A model generated the notes under the pieces. It saw only the letters and a list, made by a program, of their open reading frames with translations, was not told the DNA's origin and made no database searches. The position numbers and the translations under genes are program-made. A DNA stretch of 37,016 nt from Phormidium tanganyikae FI6-MK23 (GTDB taxonomy: Bacteria; Cyanobacteriota; Cyanobacteriia; Leptolyngbyales; Leptolyngbyaceae), in NCBI GenBank assembly GCA_019359175.1, contig JAHHHU010000031.1, positions 1 to 37,016 on the forward strand, given 5' to 3'. The first letter of the stretch is position 1. Every line of letters starts with the position of its first letter. Below, piece by piece: positions 32,752 through 37,016 of the stretch.

Positions 32752-34071
32752 TTATTGCAGTTGGCGAGGGAGTTCGACGCGGAAAGTAGTTCCTTGACCG
32801 ATTTTGCTCTCGATCGAGATTGTTCCTCCCATCAATTCCACCAGAGCATGAACGATCGCGAGTCCTAATCCTGTCCCGCCGCTGTTTCGGGTTGAAGATT
32901 GGTTGACTTGCCAAAACTCGTGGAAGACTCGATCGTGATCGCTGGGATCGATGCCGATTCCGGTATCTTGAACCGCGAGAAGAATCCGTCCTTCTGGAAG
33001 TTCCCAAATTCCGAGCGTCACTTGCCCAACTTCGGTGAACTTAATTGCATTTGAAAGCAAATTCGTGATGATCTGCCGCACTCGAACCGGATCATTGACG
33101 ATCGATAATGTTTCTTGAGCGATATCAACGTTCAAAGCGATGCCTTTTTGGTCGGCAAGACAGCGAAGCTCTTGGGCAGTATCCGTCGCAATTTTAGTCA
33201 AATCGAATCCGGTGGGGCGCAGTTGTAGCCTTCTGCTTTTAAGCTTTGAGAAGTCTAGGAGTTCTTCGATCAGTTCGAGAAGATGTTGGCTATTGCGAAG
33301 AATGCGATCAACCATATGCGCCAAGTTCTGATCTTCGAGTGAAGCAACGCGCTTCAAGAGCAGATGAGAAAAGCCCAAAATAGCATTCATGGGCGTGCGT
33401 AGCTCGTGCGAGATCGTCGCCATGAACTGATCTTTTAAGCGATCGCTTTCGGCCAGTTCGAGGTTTTGCAATTTGGCTTCGTGCAGTTGGGCTTCGCTGC
33501 GCTTGCGGTTGCTAATATCGCGAATTAACCATCGGAGCGCGATCGCGATGCCAGAGGCATCGCGAACAGTTTCCACTGTGATGGCACTATCTATTGGATC
33601 AGAACGTCGTCTGCACAGACACACTTCCCACTCTTGCACTCGATGAATTGCGGGAAGCTGATTTAGAACCACCCGAAAGGCAGAGCGCTGATCTTCGTGG
33701 ATAAAAGTGATCAGAGGCTTTTGCATCAAGTGCCGATGAGAGAGATTGAGCAATTCTGTCGCCGCTCGGTTTGCTTCGCGCACGGTGCCATACAAATCTG
33801 TAACGAGGTAGGCATCGGGGGCAAATTCAAATAATTCTTGATATCGTTGTCGTTCGGCTTCGATCGTTGTTTGAGCCATCAACAAGGATTCATTTTGCAA
33901 TCTCAGTTCTTCTTCGGCGACGTGCAATTCTTCTAGGGCTGCTCGTAGCTCCTCCAGGCAAGCCATCATTAAGTGAGGACTTTCGTTTGATGCGTCTCTC
34001 GCATTTTCGTACAGCGACTGGGTTCGCTGCTGTACGGTCTGAATGTACTCACTTAGTAAGTCCGTTTCCAT
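32752..34071 (-). CDS. PAS-domain sensor histidine kinase (soluble)
   Basis: The 439-residue protein has an N-terminal coiled coil (EELRAALEELHVAEEELRLQ), a PAS domain at about 72-195 (ELFEFAPDAYLVTDLYG), and a HisKA domain with the phosphorylatable His222 in ATISHELRTPMNAIL. The HATPase_c domain has N box NLLSNAIKFT, G1 DTGIGI, F box FHEFWQVNQ and G2 GGTGLGLAIV. All catalytic boxes are intact. No membrane helix is visible, so it is probably cytoplasmic and senses through PAS. No response regulator is adjacent, so it is an orphan kinase. The opposite-strand cruA gene ends 54 bp away. Confidence 0.9.
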   Translation of the reverse strand: METDLLSEYIQTVQQRTQSLYENARDASNESPHLMMACLEELRAALEELHVAEEELRLQNESLLMAQTTIEAERQRYQELFEFAPDAYLVTDLYGTVREANRAATELLNLSHRHLMQKPLITFIHEDQRSAFRVVLNQLPAIHRVQEWEVCLCRRRSDPIDSAITVETVRDASGIAIALRWLIRDISNRKRSEAQLHEAKLQNLELAESDRLKDQFMATISHELRTPMNAILGFSHLLLKRVASLEDQNLAHMVDRILRNSQHLLELIEELLDFSKLKSRRLQLRPTGFDLTKIATDTAQELRCLADQKGIALNVDIAQETLSIVNDPVRVRQIITNLLSNAIKFTEVGQVTLGIWELPEGRILLAVQDTGIGIDPSDHDRVFHEFWQVNQSSTRNSGGTGLGLAIVHALVELMGGTISIESKIGQGTTFRVELPRQLQ

Positions 34072-34279
34072 GTTTATTAAAGGTGGCTATACAGCGTTTC
34101 AATCAAGGTATAAAAATGAAAGCAAGTCTATAGTCCAAGATTTTGGACAAATATGTATCTAACTAAGTTAAGAGTTTATAGTTAAGAACAGAGACATTAA
34201 GAAGCGATCGAGAAATTAAACTTCCTAGACTTTAAGCGAAATGCGATCGTTTTTCAATGCAAAAAAATTGAGCAATTAA

Positions 34280-34311
34280 AAAACTCTGATTTTGAGAAAA
34301 ATCAGAGTTTT
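34280..34311. terminator. Perfect 14-bp hairpin with GAGA loop
   Basis: AAAACTCTGATTTT (34280-34293) and AAAATCAGAGTTTT (34298-34311) are perfect inverted repeats with a GAGA tetraloop and A/T tracts on both sides. This can act as an intrinsic terminator in either direction. It lies 208 bp upstream of the histidine kinase start, so it may insulate the kinase promoter. Confidence 0.65.
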
Positions 34312-34464
34312 GGGATTTATTCGATCGTTTTTCAACATGGGTTCGATAGAGATAATTCAATTCGATTTGAATCTCGGAAGCCCCCCAAATCCCCCATTTT
34401 GGCGGGGTGGTTTCATTGTGGGAGTAAGAAAATGAGGATGGACTGAAATCACTAACATAAGCTG

Positions 34465-34650
34465 ATGCCATCGTTCTCCACGTTTCGACGCATCTTGCAA
34501 CAAGTTGATGCCCAGGGTTGGGTCGATAGCTTTAACGTCTGGGTGTTGACTCATGCGCCCGACCTGGCGGGGCAACTGTTGTCGTTGCCTTCGGCTCACG
34601 CGAAGCGTGCAGGATGGCAACGACAACAGTTGCATTGGCGCGACGCTTGA
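34465..34650 (+). pseudogene. N-terminal fragment of an ISAs1-like transposase
   Basis: This 61-codon ORF begins MPSFSTFRRILQQVDAQGWV and continues DSFNVWVLTHAPDLAG. The pattern PSxSTxRRxLxxxD...FxxW is that of the N-terminal DDE_Tnp_1-associated region of ISAs1-family transposases. No catalytic Asp or Glu region follows. After residue 40 the reading runs into a hairpin and is unlike any transposase. Confidence 0.55.
34572..34633. repeat. 18-bp perfect inverted repeat inside the IS remnant
   Basis: GCAACTGTTGTCGTTGCC (34572-34589) and GGCAACGACAACAGTTGC (34616-34633) are perfect complements around a 26-base loop. The loop holds a second small hairpin, CACGC-GAA-GCGTG (34597-34609). The structure sits at the junction of the two transposase remnants. 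Confidence 0.9.
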
Positions 34651-34724
34651 ACCATCGCACCCTGCCTGATTGCATCCGCGACCTCGCCAATCAAGTTGAG
34701 CAGGTTTTTGCTTGGCTCACCTAG
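34614..34724 (+). pseudogene. Possible C-terminal fragment of the same transposase
   Basis: This 36-residue ORF starts ATTTVALARRLNHRTLPDCI after its Met and ends FAWLT just inside the right inverted repeat. Its place at the 3' end of the element, and a pattern RxLxxRTLPxxxRxLxxxxxxVxxxL reminiscent of ISAs1 transposase C-termini, suggest it is the tail of the same gene. It is too short for certainty. Confidence 0.4.
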
Positions 34725-34764
34725 TGCCGCATCTCTCTTCCCTGCTCACAATGAAACCACCCTG

Positions 34765-34834
34765 CCCAGAATGGGAGATTTAGGGGCGAAGGGTTTGAGC
34801 GATGACAGATCAAAAAATTTGTGTGTACACGGTA
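34765..34834. repeat. Right half of a MITE related to the one after uvsE
   Basis: From GCGATGACAGATC at about 34799 to TTGTGTGTACACGGTA ending at 34834, the sequence closely follows the right end of the 4980-5176 element (GCGATCACAGATC to TTGTGTGTACACAGTA). The matching left terminus TACCGTGTACGC is not found at the left side of this locus. Confidence 0.7.
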
Positions 34835-34896
34835 GGTTTAATAGCCTCGGCTTTACATCGCTTCAGTTCTTTAATCTCAACCAAAAGTTTGCCCTT

Positions 34897-36003
34897 CTAG
34901 TCGGGCATTTCCTCGATGCTGCGCGGTTCGACTTTCGGCTGCTGATTCATCTCATGGCGATAACGACTCGAAGCTTCATAAACCTGCATCCGAACTCGCT
35001 GAATTGAGCCAAGCGGTTGATGTTCGGCAATACAGTGCCAAGCGTTGAACGATAGCACTTCATCGACATAGACACGACGGGCTGGACTGTACGCCTCCTG
35101 TGCCGGAATGGTGAGTTTAGCGATCGCTTGGTAGGGACTTTCTTGCTCTGACCACTGAATCGAAGCATCTTCGATCGGCATCGTCTCTAGATTGGTGCAA
35201 AGTTGGACGCGCAGTTCATACTCGGCGCTCTGTTCGCGAAAGAACTCAACCACTAGGTCACGTAGAGCAGAAGGATCGTCGGTTTTAACTGTTTTACCCA
35301 TCAATGGCTGGAGATTGTCTGATAGAGGAATCGCGCTAATTTTAGCAATATAGTCTCCATAGCGCAGCGCGGCAGAGGTGTAGTAGGTGTCTCCCAGAAT
35401 GTGCGTTTCTGGCAGAGTAATGCCTAATGCCGTCGGATATAGGTCGATTCCTACCTTTTCAGTCACCGCGCTCACAGTTCGTAGCGCAGTTGTTAGAAGT
35501 TGCTGTGCTTCTTCGGGGGCACTAACTACAACCTTTTCTTGAAGTAGCTGTTCATTCAGGTAGCGAGTGACATTGCCTGCCGGAAAAACTGGACGATTGA
35601 TCATCAAAAAATCTTGAGTCAGGGCATCGGGTTCAGCGCTCAATAGTTTAGAACCTTCCACCCCAATCACCTTGATCGCCATGCCGCGAAATGCAGACAT
35701 TCCATCTGGCATGATGTCGCCGGGAGCGGTCGAGAAGCGAATCATCACTGGGTAGGTTCGGGGTTCGCGGAACAATCCTTGCGCTAGTGGTTCAGGCAGG
35801 TTGTCGTAAATCTTCAGTTCTCCCTTGAGTCCTCCGTGCCCCTTGGCATGAGCGCCGCGCATGGCATGACGATGCTTATCAAACACCTTTTGTCCCATCC
35901 GACTCACCGAGTCAAGCGTTTCGCGGATGAGCCTATCTTCGTCGGGTTGTTTTACTTCAACGGCATCCGAATAGCGAATGTACTGTTCTAGCGAGTCTGA
36001 CAT
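34897..36003 (-). CDS. Catalase-family haem protein (minicatalase-like)
   Basis: The 368-residue protein matches the short catalase-like family. RHAMRGAHAKGHGGLKGEL contains the expected distal His region, YPVMIRFSTAPGDIMPDG and FRGMAIKVIGVEG follow the catalase core, and QDFLMINRPVFPAGN and the C-terminal RVRMQVYEASSRYRHEMN could supply the proximal tyrosine. It lacks the long C-terminal domains of full catalases (about 480 residues or more). Such proteins may act as peroxidases or bind haem without strong catalase activity. No signal peptide is visible. It is divergent from the LivF gene, with 140 bp between them. Confidence 0.85.
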   Translation of the reverse strand: MSDSLEQYIRYSDAVEVKQPDEDRLIRETLDSVSRMGQKVFDKHRHAMRGAHAKGHGGLKGELKIYDNLPEPLAQGLFREPRTYPVMIRFSTAPGDIMPDGMSAFRGMAIKVIGVEGSKLLSAEPDALTQDFLMINRPVFPAGNVTRYLNEQLLQEKVVVSAPEEAQQLLTTALRTVSAVTEKVGIDLYPTALGITLPETHILGDTYYTSAALRYGDYIAKISAIPLSDNLQPLMGKTVKTDDPSALRDLVVEFFREQSAEYELRVQLCTNLETMPIEDASIQWSEQESPYQAIAKLTIPAQEAYSPARRVYVDEVLSFNAWHCIAEHQPLGSIQRVRMQVYEASSRYRHEMNQQPKVEPRSIEEMPD

Positions 36004-36143
36004 AAGATTCCTGAAGAGCTTGATTCTAGACCGTCGTAGTTTAACAATTTGGTATCGAGTTTGCCGGATGAAGCTAGCGATCGCATGAGAAAACTGTACA
36101 AGAGTGATAGAGTTTGATTTTAAGTTCTTCTTTCACTCTTCCT

Positions 36144-36872
36144 ATGACTTCTCCGATCCTTGAAGTTCAAAACGTTCACGCGGGTTACGTTAAAGATCTT
36201 GATATTTTGCAAGGCGCAAATATGAAGGTTTATCCGGGTGAGTTAGTGGCGATCATTGGGCCGAATGGAGCCGGAAAATCAACGCTTGCAAAGACCGTAT
36301 TCGGGTTGCTGAAGCCGCACATCGGGAACATTCGCTTCAATGGAAATGAAATTGCAGGACTACGATCGGATCAAATTGTTCAGCGAGGAATGTCCTACGT
36401 TCCACAGCTTGCGAATGTGTTTCCCTCTTTGACGATCGAAGAAAATCTCGAAATGGGGGCATTTGTGCGAGACGTGCCGCTTCAGCCGCTCAAAGATGAA
36501 GTCTATCAGCGGTTTCCTAGACTAGCAGAACGGCGAAAGCAGCGAGCAGGAACGCTTTCGGGCGGAGAACGGCAAATGCTAGCAATGGGAAAAGCATTAA
36601 TGCTGAAACCAAATTTGTTGCTACTGGATGAACCTTCAGCAGCATTGTCTCCCATCTTAGTAAATAGTGTTTTTGAGCAGATTCGGGAGATTAATCGCGA
36701 TGGAACTGCGATCGTCTTAGTTGAACAAAATGCCCGTAAAGCTTTGGAAATGGCAGATCGAGGTTATGTCTTAGAATCGGGACGCGATCGCTTTGAAGGC
36801 ATCGGTTCAGAGTTGCTCAACAATCCGAGAGTGGCAGAACTCTATTTGGGTGCGGGTAAAGCTCACGGGTAG
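36144..36872 (+). CDS. livF: LivF-type branched-chain/neutral amino-acid ABC transporter ATPase
   Basis: The 242-residue ATPase starts MTSPILEVQNVHAGYVKDLD. It has Walker [13 protein letters not shown], the LivF-typical GMSYVPQLANVFPSLTIEENL, signature LSGGERQMLAMGKAL and Walker B LLLLDEPSAAL, then VLVEQNARKAL with the switch region. LivF-type ATPases power uptake of branched-chain or neutral amino acids (NatE in cyanobacteria) together with LivG, LivH, LivM and a binding protein, none of which lie in this window. ATG at 36144 is preferred to a TTG at 36114, which adds ten non-family residues. It is the last complete gene before the right edge. Confidence 0.9.
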   Translation: MTSPILEVQNVHAGYVKDLDILQGANMKVYPGELVAIIGPNGAGKSTLAKTVFGLLKPHIGNIRFNGNEIAGLRSDQIVQRGMSYVPQLANVFPSLTIEENLEMGAFVRDVPLQPLKDEVYQRFPRLAERRKQRAGTLSGGERQMLAMGKALMLKPNLLLLDEPSAALSPILVNSVFEQIREINRDGTAIVLVEQNARKALEMADRGYVLESGRDRFEGIGSELLNNPRVAELYLGAGKAHG

Positions 36873-37016
36873 AATACGATCGGGAGCATCCCAAATGTGC
36901 AAAAGACTCAAGCTGCTCAGGTTGCATTGAGATAAACACAGCGCAACTTGAGCATCTGATTGACATTCTCCCGCTTCCCCTGTGCTCCCGACCGTTTCAA
37001 TCACCGGTCGATCTGC
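36873..37016. other. Right edge, no recognised gene
   Basis: These 144 bp follow livF. A minus-strand reading frame is open from the edge down to 36807 but overlaps livF and resembles no family I can name. The wording ...GATTGACATTCTCCCGC... near 36957-36973 is of the kind seen at the 3' ends of some IS200/IS605-type elements. That is only a hint. Confidence 0.25.

Larger units (their letters stand above)
34403..34764 (+). mobile_element. Gutted ISAs1-like insertion sequence
   Basis: Terminal inverted repeats CGGGGTGGTTTCATTGTGGG (34403-34422) and CCTGCTCACAATGAAACCAC followed by CCTG (34741-34764) share GGGTGGTTTCATTGTG. The flanks CCCATTTTGG (34393-34402) and CCCAGAATGG (34765-34774) match at 7 of 10 and may be a decayed 10-bp target duplication. 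Inside are two short coding remnants, so only about 360 bp remain of an element that would normally be about 1.2-1.4 kb. It is now effectively a MITE and would need a transposase from elsewhere. The family call rests on the weak N-terminal similarity and the 8-10 bp duplication size. Confidence 0.6.
34072..34896. other. Repeat-rich gap of 825 bp between the histidine kinase and the catalase gene
   Basis: No intact gene is visible. In order it contains an AT-rich leader, two copies of CGATCGTTTTTCAA around a perfect hairpin (34244-34335), the left half of one palindromic repeat family (about 34334-34402), a gutted ISAs1-like element (34403-34764), and the right half of another repeat family (34765-34834). 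It looks like a dumping ground for small mobile sequences. Confidence 0.7.

Noticed and set aside
36807-37004. Minus-strand ORF at the right edge, possibly the tail of a transposon gene
   Set aside because: It overlaps the end of livF by about 65 bp and has no convincing TnpB or other motif. It is kept only as a hint because the sequence beyond the edge is missing.
1-37016. tRNA, rRNA, tmRNA and CRISPR arrays
   Set aside because: No T-loop signature (GGTTCGAATCC-like) in a cloverleaf context, no rRNA-like stretch and no regularly spaced direct repeats were seen. The tandem repeats found have no spacers.

Overview
The window looks like chromosomal DNA of a filamentous cyanobacterium, most likely Leptolyngbya-like. 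The reasons are: many copies of the HIP1 octamer GCGATCGC, a photosystem I gene (psaE), the cyanobacterial response regulator rpaB, and the carotenoid genes cruF, cruG and a CruA-type lycopene cyclase. The genus is an inference from gene content. No rRNA, tRNA or CRISPR array was recognised.

Layout. (1) 1-3044 (minus) is a decaying signalling locus. The 5' end of an IS630-like transposase sits at the left edge, next to a Cache-type sensor cut short at its C-terminus. Upstream of that is a large hybrid response regulator (REC, winged helix, Hpt, REC, REC) split by at least three frameshifts. (2) 3408-4892 (plus) holds a DUF2945 gene, a wrecked DUF3140 gene and the UV-damage endonuclease uvsE. 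A MITE-like element of 197 bp with an 8-bp target duplication follows. (3) 5244-10261 (plus) is a run of five genes: DHH phosphoesterase, haem-oxygenase-like iron enzyme, NPPY methyltransferase, GT2 glycosyltransferase and cysteine hydrolase. The last four are tightly packed. I do not recognise their pathway. (4) 10258-13777 (minus) is a ribose-type ABC importer, rbsB-rbsA-rbsC. (5) 14188-19971 (minus) runs cruF, cruG, ZIP metal transporter, psaE, mutM and an exported acetamidase/formamidase. A strong terminator lies between psaE and mutM. (6) 20128-23564 (plus) holds a truncated DUF6883 gene, an ArsP-type permease with its TIGR03943 partner, and a secreted GH5 glycosidase. (7) rpaB (minus) and radA (plus) are divergent, with a candidate HLR1 site between them. 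(8) 26325-29313 (plus) is a CheB/CheR pair, CheR carrying PAS domains and a long coiled coil. (9) A ROK kinase and a small hypothetical gene (minus), the CruA-type cyclase (plus) and a PAS histidine kinase (minus) follow. (10) 34072-34896 is repeat-rich and holds a gutted ISAs1-like element nested in a chimeric palindromic repeat. (11) A catalase-family gene (minus) and a LivF-type ATPase (plus) close the window.

Connections. CruA-type cyclase, CruF and CruG supply three steps on the route to myxoxanthophyll-type glycosides (lycopene to gamma-carotene, 1'-hydroxylation, 2'-O-glycosylation), although the cyclase lies about 11 kb from cruF/cruG. UvsE, MutM and RadA are DNA-repair genes, but their regulation is not visibly shared. 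RpaB is the known regulator of photosystem I genes, and a degenerate HLR1-like sequence lies upstream of psaE. The most interesting parts are the uncharacterised 5244-10261 cluster and the network of related palindromic elements at 4980, 26015 and 34330-34834.
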